Part shown: positions 11,415 through 21,675 of the stretch, one piece after another | Layout of the letters: each line of letters begins with the position of its first letter | Position numbering within the stretch: the stretch's first letter is position 1 | DNA from: Ligula intestinalis | Lineage: Eukaryota > Platyhelminthes > Cestoda > Diphyllobothriidea > Diphyllobothriidae | Assembly (NCBI GenBank): GCA_036362985.1 | Contig: JAYGXS010000005.1 | Location: 8,969,486-9,033,485 of the forward strand | Reading direction: 5' to 3' | DNA length: 64,000 nt | Made by a program: the position numbers and the translations under genes | Notes under the pieces: model-generated | What the model saw: the letters and a program-made list of their open reading frames with translations, nothing else | Databases searched by the model: none | Told to the model about the DNA's origin: nothing

Positions 11415-11645
11415 ATCTCAAGAAATTTATTTTCATGGACAGGCATCCTTTGGAAAATAAGTAAGTTAATTGAGTAAATTTTTGACACTGGATCCCCAGT
11501 TCGTCGTCAGGCTTGAGATAAATTTGCAAACACATTTCTCTCAAATCTGATGATGAACAGGGTATCGAGTGTCAAAAATTTACTCAATAAACTTACTTAT
11601 TTCCCAAAGGGTGCCTTTCCATGAAAATAAGTTACTTTAGTTGAA
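11415..11645. repeat. Inverted pair of PLE-B ends
   Basis: The left arm (about 11425-11512: TTTTCATGGACAGGCATCC, AAATAAGTAAGTTAATTGAG, TTTTTGACACTGG, CGTCGTCAGG) is the reverse complement of the right arm (11547-11640: CTGATGATGAACAG, TCGAGTGTCAAAAATTTACT, AAACTTACTTATTT). Each arm carries the CTGATGA/TCAAAA hairpin, so this looks like two facing Penelope-like termini with nothing left between them. Confidence 0.6.
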
Positions 11646-12889
11646 GGCCTTTTTGTCAAAATCCGTCCATTTTTACATTATATCCGCCGCTTCCGTTTAT
11701 ATCACTTACCGCAAGCCCTAATCTGGCGATATATAGATGCCTGTATTTTCCCCTTCATTCTTTACTGCTCTCCAGTTATTTTTCCAGCCTAACTTGAAAA
11801 AGACCAGTCCATTTTTAAACGTATCCTCCGAATGCTCTCTTCAGCTACCAGCGTTTCCTATGTTTTTTAGCTGAAATTATAATACAGCAACACTTTAAAG
11901 CGGTCAGGCAATTTGCCGATCGCATCTTTAGTGAGGTCGCTCACCTTCTTGACTCTGAACCAATGGCTACAAAGTCTACCCGTTCTACGCGCAGAAGCTT
12001 CCATCGTATGCATTGCAGCATATCGGCATTGGAGCACTCTGCACTTCCATTCCTACCACGTTATCTCAAGTGTGAAGAAATGGAAATTGAAAAGTTAAAA
12101 GCCGACCTTCCTCCATAACAGATGTGTACATGGAGTAAATCTTAACTTTGACTATTCTATGACATTTTGCCTTCTATTTTGTCTTGACTTATCCCTTGTT
12201 ATCCATAAATGGAGCCAATTCTTGCTGAAAATTTTGGATATTACCTTCAAAATAAAGAATTCTTCTCTCTCTATTTCTCGGTGGGCATTTACAGTGTAAG
12301 TGTAATTAGTTAAACTGGTTCTGGTACTTTCCAGAATTTTTAGCTATTCCAAAAAAGTTGTTATTTGTAGACAACATGCTTCGCCCTTTGATATGTCTTT
12401 TTTGTTTTCAATTTTTTTAAAGCTGTTGATTTCTATTTGAAGGCGGTGTTACCTTGGTTTCTGCTGGTCTGCTGGCAGCTACCAATCTTCCTTACATCTT
12501 GGCACTTGATATGAAATAGGGCGAAAACTGTATTTATGCACAGAAAAGAGAGGTGGCCACCTCTGCTTAATGTGAGTACAAGTCTGCCCGCGAGAGACTT
12601 TACATCATTAGAGACTTCTTGTATAAGAAAGGTCAGGAATTCCCGAAGACGCATATTCAGTTGAAGCCTGTGCCAGCTGATGAGTCAATTTGAATATCGC
12701 GTACGAAAAAACGCAGAGATAACTAGCAAGAGATAGAAATTAGGGTATTAGGATAATAACATGAGACTATTTTTTCAGCGCAAACGCCCCCTTCAACAAA
12801 AACCAGACAATTATGGATTTTCAGGCAGGTTTACAGAACAATTTACCATAGTGTTTATTCCCGATCGAAAATGATAGTAAAACGAGCCG
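11646..12889. other. Non-coding stretch, nothing recognised
   Basis: About 1.2 kb without recognisable repeats or genes. Short ORFs near 11913-12098 and 12433-12654 (minus) have no domain signature. A small diverged mobile-element relic cannot be excluded. Confidence 0.55.
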
Positions 12890-13040
12890 GGAGCACAGTG
12901 GTTGTAGCGTTGAACTGCTAACTAACAAGGTTGCAGGTTCAAGCCTCAGGAGTCGCTACCCCTGGGGTTGGGTATGGCTGGCTGATGATGGCTAATCAGC
13001 CAGAAATCGCTATTCCGGTCTGCCTTGTCTTTTTAGATTG
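12890..13040 (+). repeat. SINE-1 copy
   Basis: The head GGGAGCACAGTGGTTGTAGC and B-box-like TGCAGGTTCAAGCCTC precede the shared body GGGTATGGCTGGCTGATGAT, GGCTAATCAGCCAGAAATCG, CTATTCCGGTCTGCCTTGTC. Confidence 0.7.
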
Positions 13041-13189
13041 AAAATTATTAACCTATACTTCAAGCGTTATGCGACTGCCTGCAAGGGCTCTATAGTGAGC
13101 TCCACGCAAAGACGGAACGTGTATTTTTCTATTTTTTGGTCGGCGAGCTCCACATATTCATCATCTTCCCGATCTAAACCGACAAAGTA

Positions 13190-13345
13190 ACGGGTCTTTA
13201 GTGCAATGGTAAAGTGTTAAACTCAATGAACAAAGGTATCGGGTTCGAATCCCGGGTGATCCATGCCTGGGATTGCATATGACTGGCTAACAACGGTTTA
13301 TAAGCCAGAGATTGTCAGTCCGGTGTCCCGTTCGTCATCCTTCGC
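13190..13345 (+). repeat. SINE-1 copy
   Basis: The head TAGTGCAATGGTAAAGTGTT and a near-perfect B box (GGGTTCGAATCCC) are followed by CATATGACTGGCTAACAACG, TTATAAGCCAGAGATTGTCA and GTCCGGTGTCCCGTTCGTC. The head alone resembles a tRNA arm set, but the anticodon region does not fold and the SINE body is attached. Confidence 0.7.
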
Positions 13346-13364
13346 AGAATATGAAGAAGAAAAA

Positions 13365-13850
13365 AAGGCACTTTCTTGGAATACACTGTATTGGTGCTGA
13401 AGTTTCGGAAATATCTAATTTTTCATCATCAGAGTGGTAAGATGGGTGATCCTGCTTGCTGAGAATGGTTTTGTCTGGCCGTATGCCTTGTGTTATAGAT
13501 GTCGAAATAAGGGCATGAAATACAGGATGTGTTCCTGTACACATTCCATAGTCCGACGACGGCCTGGAAAACCAGCCTCGAAAATTCACACATCAACGAT
13601 TCAAGATTCGCAAAGAAGGCTTTTTCTTCTCAACAGAACGACCAGGGGCCGTGCGTTAAGCAAGAGCCAATCGGCGCCCAACAGGACAGGCAGGGTGCGC
13701 GCGTAACCCACGTGTATAATACGAGACAATCTGCGAGACAGAACAAATCACTGCAAGCAAGAACAACCACCCAACCACTCTGATGATGAAAACAAGCATG
13801 TTTTCGAAACGTCAGCACCAATACAGTGTGGTCCATGAAAGCACCTTATT
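13365..13850. mobile_element. Small element bounded by inverted PLE-type ends (family PLE-C)
   Basis: Left end: AAGGCACTTTCTTGG, ACACTGTATTGGTGCTGAAG. Right end: GTCAGCACCAATACAGTGTG, CATGAAAGCACCTT. They are inverted copies, each with the CTGATGAT..GAAAC hairpin (13397-13432 minus, 13780-13815 plus). About 340 bp lie between. The overlapping reading frames inside (13434-13783) include a basic Arg/Gln-rich stretch but no domain I recognise, so this is probably a non-autonomous Penelope-like derivative. Confidence 0.55.
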
Positions 13851-14171
13851 TTCTAATCTTCTTTGGATGATGGGAAACGGGATATATATACACATATTTG
13901 TGGTACACTATTCCACTGACGTGCCCGCGAGAGCGAAAGTACTATTCATGACCATCAACGGCTCATCAGGCCACCGTCTGATGAGGAGGAGACAGACAAG
14001 CACGCTAACGTAAGAGCAACCATGATAGCCGCGGTGACCGATATTGGAGAGGCCAGAACCAACCAAGGGGTCACAGGCAAGCACTACTATGTGCGCTGGG
14101 CGCGGTTAGAACATGAGGTGGGCGGTGAGGCGAAATAAATCAAGGTCCACAGAACGCGTAAGCACAGTATT

Positions 14172-14207
14172 CTGACGATGGAAACCCGAGAGTTGTGGAA
14201 ACGTCAG
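14172..14207 (+). ncRNA. Hammerhead-like terminal hairpin (PLE-type end)
   Basis: CTGACGATGG ... GGAAACGTCAG: the outer CTGACG pairs with CGTCAG and the inner loop carries GAAA. It resembles the hairpins at 13780-13815 and 16294-16329. The upstream 13850-14170 has no recognisable coding part. Confidence 0.3.
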
Positions 14208-14399
14208 TTTAAATATATTCCGACCAATGAGCGCATCCCTTCTTTTTCGTTATCTTCAGGCGATGATGAACAAGATATACGTCTGTGTGTATATATTACT
14301 CTACAGGAGGATTTCGTAAATAATTTTATGATACATGCTCATCAAATTGCGACTTAGTCCCAATCTGAAGCAGGCAATCGAATGAGGCTTAGTAAGTAA

Positions 14400-14580
14400 G
14401 CAGGCAAGAATACAGATGAAAGAAGGACCAATTGATGTGACCGTTTCCGGTGCATTAGCTGCCGTCAGACACCCATGTCTAAACCTAGGTTTGGGTATCC
14501 TGGAATTCAAACACAGGTCCTCTGACCTTTGAGCGTAAAAAGAAATACTCTACCACAGCTACGAGCCTACTAGTCTCTCG
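14400..14580 (-). repeat. SINE-1 copy, minus strand
   Basis: On the minus strand it reads GGCTCGTAGCTGTGGTAGAG (A-box-like), GTGTTTGAATTCCAGG (B-box-like), then GACGGCAGCTAATGCACCGG and AAACGGTCACATC. Spacing and body match the SINE-1 family, although more diverged than the plus-strand copies. Confidence 0.55.
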
Positions 14581-15784
14581 GCTTAGATTGGGAATGTAAG
14601 GTGAGGTGGGGAGGACGTTTATCGATGAGGCTACGGAACCTGCCAGATCAAGCTATATCTTACAAAACTGAAACGGGCGTTATAGTCTTCAGTGTCCTTT
14701 GCAAAATTATGTGTAGTTACTACACGCAAGGATTCGCAGTGGAGAGTCAGAGTACTAAGGAAAGACCATATTCCGTTTTCCGGTCTGATAGGTGGGGTGT
14801 CACTGTCACTGGCCTTCCTAGTGTTCCATGTCTCTGCTGGTAATGTCCTTCTGCCTATATCCTAGCCGCCTCGCGGTGGAGGCTCGAGAGGGAGCTCTAA
14901 TGACAATATGGACGGACGAGTGGGTCCTCTGACACATCGGTGTACGCATCTATGTCACTATATATGTAAGTGAAGTGTTGCAGGTATTTTATAATCTAAA
15001 GACAGATTTACCGCTGAATATCACTCGAAAAGTCAAGTGAGAGCATATGGTTCAACCAAAATTCAAACGCTCTTCCACCGACAGTGAGCTTAAGCCTCCC
15101 TGCGGATTCCTTAATGCATGCTTCGTAAGCTGATGATAAATAGGCCTTCCCCTTGACTTAGTCACCATCGGAAGGCCACTCTTTGCGCCTTTGACATGAC
15201 ATCTGGCCACCCGACTCGTTAAGCGGCCGGGCACGAGGTTAAGCAGTGTGGGGGAGGGGATGCCTGAACGGCAACCAAAGGTAGTTCTTCTTTCCTATGA
15301 ATATTTATTTCATGTTCATACCTTGCTATCTGAACGTGCTTACCGTTATAATATGATTAGTTTCACTGCGACTCCATTTAGCTCGGTAAATACGGCTCGA
15401 CCTTAACCCGCCTGGCATTGCTTCGCTCTGATTTAGGTCACGGTAATGGAGTAAGTCTTGCGAAGTCTGCAGCTATCCCATCGCAAAATTGCACGACACA
15501 TAAATGCCTCACCGCCCTAGCGGTCGCTCCGTTGGTTTTTAGGTGACATTACAGAACAAACCCCACGGAATACCTACCGTCGGAGATATTATACTTCGGC
15601 ATTTTCTTTAGTCTAGCTCGCAGCACCACAGTGACAGTACGACTTTATAAGACTGCTTTCGTGCAAAATTGAATGCCAATTTCTGTGGTCTATTCAATGG
15701 GAGCTTTCCAGATTAGTTCAAACACCATCTGCGCTAAAGACTCACTACGAACCACCCCTTTGCCTCTCCCTCGTTAAATACCTA
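14581..15784. other. Non-coding stretch, nothing recognised
   Basis: About 1.2 kb of mixed composition. No ORF here shows a domain, and I found no partner repeat elsewhere in the window. Confidence 0.5.
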
Positions 15785-16375
15785 CCCGGAAGCAGGCGAT
15801 TCAGATGTCGAATGAAATTATCACTCTTTGCCTCCTTGCTAGTGACACACATATCAGCGGCACACCGAGTCTCAAATTCAAACTTGATGAGGCCGAAATT
15901 CTCACAAGAGGTGTCAATCGGGTGAGCCGAGAGTTACTTAAGTCATGGTTCACGGCCCCCAATCCATAAACAAGTTCAACGATTTGCCAAATCCATATTG
16001 GGTGCTGAGACTCAATTTGACCAAAGCAAGTCATCACTTGGAGAACGGACAGGCCACCACGTGATCCTACGACAACACCGGAGGTCCAGGTGGCTGAGCA
16101 ATCATCACGCCCCAGTCCACCACGCGTGGGGAAAGTTCAACAGGTCAGAGCCCGTATGCCCTCTAATAAGCTATCCACGCACAAGAAGGTAATTTACGAT
16201 AATTGTCGCTGTATGTTTGCAGCAATGACTGTATCCTATAAATACTGTCAACCCCTGTGCCTGCATTTTCCGTTTCTGCTACTGTTCATGTCTCTGATGA
16301 TGAATACGCGACGGATCTCGAAACATCAGGCGAATAAACGTATTGTTCCAGCGATCGAGTCGTCTGCGTCTTGGT
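15785..16375 (+). mobile_element. PLE-A remnant, 3' part
   Basis: Homologous to 2620-3120. It keeps FKFDEAEILTRGVNRVSREL, LKSWFT and the equivalent of LRLNLAKASRRLENG with frameshifts and stops, then the non-coding end with TATCCTATAAATACTGTCAA and the hairpin CTGATGATGAATACG..CGGATCTCGAAACATCAG (16294-16329), followed by GGCGAATAAACGTATTG. The GIY-YIG core itself is gone. A 5' inverted end is not visible. Confidence 0.7.
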
Positions 16376-16804
16376 TTTAGTACTGTCTCGGGCTATGAGA
16401 CTAGTTAGCAGTATCTAAACTGGTGTACCTTTAAGTGATTGAATCAAGGCTCCATCAAACGTGAAGGAGGTCTTCAAGCAAGGCTTTCAGCCTTGAAGTA
16501 GCTTTTGAATCTCCAGTTTGGTATTCGCTTCCAGTTGATTAGCACGTTTCCCATTGTAACATATTTCGAAATTAATTTGAAACACTCGTAACTTCAACAA
16601 TGAACACTGTGCAGCTCTGTGTAGGCCGATAGTTCGTGCCTCTGATTAGAAACTACAGGTGTTGAAACACCACCACTAGCCATTTTCCTCCAGCTCAGAA
16701 TTTATAATCAGTTTTATGTAGAATTGAATGATATAATACTAAACAATCATATCCACTATCCCCTGAAGCTTTTGGCTGTTTGTAAACATGCTAAAAGTTG
16801 GGTT

Positions 16805-17900
16805 GATTTACCACCCACATGCTCTCACATTTGGTAGTTATGGTTGCGCACCCACGCATCACATCAACGATCGATCGGTAGAAAAGACAACGGACATTGT
16901 TTTGGTGAACAGTTGGCGTGCTTTCGCACAGGCCTATCGCAAAGGAGTTAGGGCTAAGCCGGTTAAGTCCTAACTACTGCGACCTTCCAGGTCCGGTTCC
17001 TTAGAAGAAGATAGAAGTCGTAGAAGGAAATTGTATTCTATACAGAATCAGTGAGAGAAGAATTGGCAGAAGGGTTGACTTGGCCTGGGGTGGATTTCAA
17101 TCATGAGGACCAAGAGAGAGAGAGAGCGCCGCAGCCTCACGTCCGCCACGCACCGGAGCGAGAGGCCGAGTGAGTTCCACCTTGCCTGGGCTTAGTGTGA
17201 AGGGTGCTTCTGCCAGCGCTGACAACAAATCCGGCGCATATCAGTAATCAGCGGTAAGCAAAATCACTTGACTGATTTGACTGCCAATTCACGCATAGTA
17301 GATCAGTCATCACAAGTGGCGAGGCGAGTCCAGTGTGAACCAGTAATCAGCGATGCGCCAAAAATCGATTGACTGGCCACGTTGACAGAGCAGGTAGAAT
17401 GAAGATCATGGCAGCGTTGGGGGGGGGGCAGGCTCCTACAGGCCCTTTTGCAAAAACAGTTGTCACAGTACTCCTTCGCACCTGGAACCTCATTGTTTAG
17501 CATTTTCCCAATATTATTCCATAGGCACGACGGACACAGGCCAGGCGGACTTAAACGGCTGTTTTTTGTTAACCATCAAACGGTGCCAGAAACGATCGTT
17601 TGTTTACCCCTCTCCGCCCCCCTTCCCATCGCACTGTCAAAACACAACCTGGAATTTTTTGATATGAACCACAGGCAACACCCACACACACACAGCTAGG
17701 AATACCACCAGAAGACAAATGACGTAGCGCTCGCGAGAGGACATTGGCATTCCGCGCCGTACTTTACTCACTAGGGGGATTGTTGTTGTCCAGCGCGCGT
17801 GCATGCGTGCTTGCTTGCGCAATGTTCGCAGCCCATAGGCAGACACGCAGTAGTTTCCATGCCCACAGGTCGATTTTGGCCCCCAGTAGCTGTAGAATGA
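16805..17900 (+). repeat. Upstream duplicate of the gene-proximal promoter region
   Basis: Direct duplicate of 20105-20720. Shared blocks include GACATTGTTTTGG, CCAGGCGGACTTAAACGGCT, GATCGTTTGTTT, GGAATTTTTTGATATGAAC, CCACCAGAAGACAAATGACG, TAGCGCTCGCGAGAGGACAT and TTTACTCACTAGGGGGATTG. This copy is interrupted at about 16940-17430 by a dispersed repeat. No TATA box or first exon follows it. Confidence 0.8.
16945..17110. repeat. Dispersed repeat (family R-L), copy 1
   Basis: GGTCCGGTTCCTTAGAAGAA, then GAAGTCGTAGAAGGAAATTG, TTCTATACAGAA and TTGACTTGGCCTGG. Related sequence occurs at 40190-40318 and 56395-56600. On the minus strand the 56490 copy has ACACAATAAAC, which suggests an LTR or another 3' terminal region, but no coding part is linked. 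Confidence 0.45.
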
Positions 17901-18129
17901 ATTGCTATAACACTAAACGACCATACTGAATATCCTTTGAAGGTTTAGGCTGATTGTTAATATGCCAAAACTTTTTTGCATTTACTGCCCTCATACATAA
18001 ATTTTCTTAATATCTGGAGTCTCCCTCTTATTTCCAGTTGAACAGGTTTGAAATCTTCCACGGCCATTCCCACTGACCTCTCGCCAGCCCTACGGCAATT
18101 GTTTCTCTCTTACGAAAGTTGTTATAGCA

Positions 18130-18520
18130 GAACAAGGCAAGAGAGCGGTTCTGATAGGCAATGGCTGTATTCAACAGTACACGAAGTCTGTGTGGCGTGC
18201 GGGGTCTGCTGAGTCGTCCTTTACCTTGTCCACTCCGGCATATTGATATGGCTCCGGTCTTTCCAGAATATTCCTAGCGTATAATATGCGAGCAGACATT
18301 CAATACTCATCTGGACGACGACCACTGCTCCCACTAGGTGGAGGGTCGTCTGGTTTGCTCGACGCACGGCGCGCGTGGCATGCATGTGAGCGTGACGTAT
18401 CGGGAGAGCCTGGACTGCGGGCATGACACATTTGGTCTGTCCTTTTCGGCGACTGCCGTGAAGGATCCCGCCTCCGGGTCCCCTTCCGTCAAGAATACTG
18501 CCACCCCTTCCTCCCCCCAG
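18130..18520. repeat. Repeat D with heat-shock element, copy 1
   Basis: Matches 51905-52215: GCAAGAGAGCGGTTCTGATA, TTGTCCACTCCGGC, GGTCTTTCCAGAATATTCCT and, further on, GACTGCGGGCATGAC..CTTTTCGGCGAC. Overlapping ORFs on both strands (18221-18643) are not consistent with a protein. The core TTCCAGAATATTC (18261-18273) is a perfect three-unit heat-shock element by pattern. Confidence 0.6.
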
Positions 18521-19006
18521 GCTGACTTTTTGTTTCCCGTCGAATGCCCACTGATGCCAAATCCAGACACCGGCCAAGTGGTACTTGAATACTGTCCCTC
18601 TCCCCTCCCAATCGGGATTTCTTGTTTTTTAATCATCTTTTGACACAGTGCTTTCGGCCTCCCACAGCCCCAGAAGACAACCGTTTCGGCTGGCCAGGAT
18701 GAAGACCCGCGACGGGAGTTTGGGGCGGAGACCCAGCTGTCCGCTTCTTCACCTTCTTGACCCAGTTAGTCGTGGATGCTCCGAGAACCACTCAAGCATC
18801 CCCTTCCCTCCTTTGTTGAGAGAAGTATGGGTCTCTCTACACGAACTCCCCTTTCGCGCTGGCGTTTCAGACCAATCCTGAGGCCAAATTAATTGCCTCT
18901 TGAAATCATATAAAAAAGCAAAGCCACGCCCCCCTCCTACTAACATACAAACGATTTCCCAAGACTGGTTTCGCCCTGCGTGACGGTTGAATTTAAGTTG
19001 TCTCCT

Positions 19007-20010
19007 GTATAGAGTAGACGTCGTTGATCATGCAATATTTCGACATATGCGAGAGACTAATACTCTTTCGCTAATCGGAATTGACTCCAGTTATGATACT
19101 AATTATCGTGTAGTGTATTCTGAAGTCATTTCAGTCAGGATAGGAAGCCGGCTTTGTAACTAGCTTCGTTTCGACTTCGAGCAAAACTTATCTGTTGTAA
19201 AAACTGACTACTTAAGTAGTATGCTTTTTATAATTCATGTTGACTGCCTTTATAAATTCAACTATATTTTATGGAAAACATAGACAAAAAATTATTTCTT
19301 GTACATGTTTGATAGCAAATTACGCCTTCTTTAAATTTTATACTCAAAGAAAGGGTAGCTTTCGGTTTTCAAAAAATTGCCCAATTGCCGAACAATTTTT
19401 TTAAACGAGTAAATGCTACACTCGAATTCAAGGTTTAAAATCTGTGCACTGTGTGCATCCTGTTTAATAAAATGTACATGTTCGCCTACAGTTTGAGGAA
19501 GACGTCACATAGTAGTCATCAAATACTGAAATAGATTTGGAATATATTTTATGCAGTAAAGGCAGCACTAATAAATTGATGGATACGATTTATTATGGAT
19601 GAAGAACTAACAATCGTAAAAAAGCTCATAATAAGCAACTAATTCAAGACCGGAAGCTAGCCTTTCTTTGAGTACTAAATTTAAAGGACGCGTAATTTGC
19701 TATCAAACAAATACAGCAAATAATTTTCTCGTGCATGTTTTCCATAAAAGATATTTGAATTTATAAAAGCAGTCAAAATCAATGATAAAAAGGCATACTA
19801 CTTAAGTAGTCAGTTTTTACAATATATACGCTTTGCTAGGAGTCGAAACGAAGCTCGTTAAAGAGCCGGCTTCCTATCCTGACTCAAATGACTTCAGAAT
19901 AGACTACACGATTATCAGTATCACAACTGGAGTCAATTCCGATTAGCGAAAGAGTATTAGTCTACCGCATATGTCGAAATATTGCATGATCAACGGCGTC
20001 TACTGTATAG
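19007..20010. mobile_element. Long-TIR fold-back DNA element (family FB-1), about 1.0 kb
   Basis: The left arm, 19007-19375, is the inverted copy of the right arm, 19650-20010: GTTGATCATGCAATATTTCG, GCGAAAGAGTATTAGTCT-type, GGAATTGACTCCAGTTRTGA, AGGAAGCCGGCTTTGTAAC and ACTACTTAAGTAGT appear in both. About 275 bp of unique AT-rich sequence lies between. No ORF is present. It is a non-autonomous element with arms of about 360 bp. A diverged relative is at 30870-31690. Confidence 0.8.
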
Positions 20011-20104
20011 TCGGGTGATTTAACCGACTCCCTTCGTTCTGGCCTTTGTGTATCCACCGTTCATCTTTTACTATTGTGCTTAGTAGTACCGTACTGCCTT
20101 GATA

Positions 20105-20720
20105 ATTGTTATGATTGGATTTGACGTACGCTGGCTACAGAGTAAGGGAAGTGAAGAAAAACGAAACACTCAATTTTTTTTGATTGTGCACCCTCGCAGT
20201 GATCGATCAGTAGATAAACCAGAGGACATTGTTTTGGCACACAGCTGGCGTTCTTTCGGACATTTGGCGAGTTCCCCCTTCGCCCCTGGAACCCCATTGT
20301 TTAGCATCTCCCCAATATGTATTCCACAGGCACGGACTCAGGCCAGGCGGACTTAAACGGCTGCATTTTGTTTACCATCAAACGGGGCCAGAACCGATCG
20401 TTTGTTTCCCCTTCTCCGCCCCCCTTCTGGAATTTTTTGATATGAACAACAAGCAACACCCACACACACACACAGCTGGTAATACCACCAGAAGACAAAT
20501 GACGTAGCGCTCGCGAGAGGACATTGGCATTCCGCGCCGTACTTTACTCACTAGGGGGATTGTTGTTGCCCAGCACTTCAGCAGTAGAACTGTGCGTGCG
20601 CACATGTATGCGTGCTTGCTTGCTTGCTTGCTTGCGCAACGTTCGCAGTCCGTAGGCGGACACAAAGTCGCTGTCGTGCGCACACAGGCCGATGTGTGCA
20701 CCTAGTATGCGCAAGTTTAA
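20105..20720 (+). promoter_or_regulatory. Gene-proximal upstream region, duplicated at 16805-17900
   Basis: This is the copy next to the TATA box and first exon. It contains the block CAAATGACGTAGCGCTCGCG (a TGACGT CRE-like core), a CA run at about 20461-20473 and a GCTT tetranucleotide run at about 20610-20636. Because the block is kept in two copies it may hold promoter or enhancer elements, but the sequence alone does not prove this. Confidence 0.5.
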
Positions 20721-21067
20721 CTGCCAATTTGGGGCAGTTGGGGCCATTCAGACGCATGCGTCATAACTGCAGCTGTTTGCGTCGACTTCTGCCGCTGCTA
20801 CTGCTGCCTCGCGAACGGCGAAAGGACGCTGCCAAGCGTGCTGCCCGCGCCCAGACGCCAATCAGCCAATCAGCATGCGCGGTGCGTTACCGTTCGCCTT
20901 GGGACACAGACTGGACGCGAAGTAGGGGCGCTTTGCTAGAAGCGGTCAATTTTTTGCACGCACGCCTACACGCAGCGAGAGGATGCGTGTAGGCCTGTGT
21001 TTGGATCTGCCCGCCTGTCCGTGGTGCCCGAAACACACCGCCAGGCAGGGATAGACCAGTGCCGAGG

Positions 21068-21076
21068 TATATAAGG
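21068..21076 (+). promoter_or_regulatory. TATA box of the CCDC141/titin-like gene
   Basis: TATATAAGG sits in a GC-rich context about 485 bp upstream of the ATG. A pyrimidine-rich start-like site (CACGCACTTCTTTAG) lies about 25-30 bp further on, and no ATG-led long frame intervenes that competes clearly with the 21553 start. The stretch to 21552 would be 5' UTR. Confidence 0.55.
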
Positions 21077-21552
21077 CGAGCTGTGGGTTCCACGCACTTC
21101 TTTAGATCACTCGGCGAGTAAAGGAACGGATCGAGACAGAAACGCTATCCCCGGGGAGTGAAATCAGACGCCCCGCCCAGTTGAAATCCGTCTCGAGCGG
21201 ACCCGTGTACACCAACTTCCCATCCGCGGACCGCGGACTGCGGTTCCCGCCAGGGAGGACTCAAAGAGCGTATCGATCGCCGAGTGTGGCTTTCTTTCAG
21301 CAGAAGAGGACGTTGTCCTAGTGCATCGTTGCCCTGCGCTGAGCGCCGAAGGGACGCTTTTCTTCTTTTTGGAGCTAGTAGAAGAAGAAAAGCTCTTTTC
21401 AGCTCAGATTACCCTACCCGGCCCTGTCCCGTCCCATCCTAACCGCTTTTAGGTACCTGCTTTCACACTCGCTTACCTCCCCTTTCCCATTGCATCTAAC
21501 TGCAGTAAAATACAACACTTCCCAGTACACTTGACCTCAATTCATCGCAAAA

Positions 21553-21675
21553 ATGTCTGACCGAGCGGATTCAGTACAGTCTTCAGAGTTTTCTGATGGT
21601 CAACCGTCGACGACCACCATAAGCACAGTTGCAGTGCAGGCAGGACAATCAAAAATCATTCTTGCAGTTCTACGA
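21553..21675 (+). CDS. Exon 1: start codon and conserved N-terminal strand
   Basis: 41 codons, phase 0, ending at a perfect GTGAGT donor. ATG is in a GCAAAAATGT context. A Ser-rich lead is followed by TTTISTVAVQAGQSKIILAV, which corresponds to the opening block of CCDC141 as I remember it. The Met at 21553 is chosen because the conserved block starts about 20 residues later and no in-frame upstream Met is needed. Confidence 0.85.

Noticed and set aside
13190..13345. tRNA gene at the GGGTTCGAATCCC site
   Set aside because: The B box is perfect but no acceptor stem or anticodon arm can be drawn, and the SINE-1 body follows directly.
18221..18643. Overlapping ORFs of 100-118 codons on both strands
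   Set aside because: They lie in repeat D, whose other copies do not keep any of these frames.
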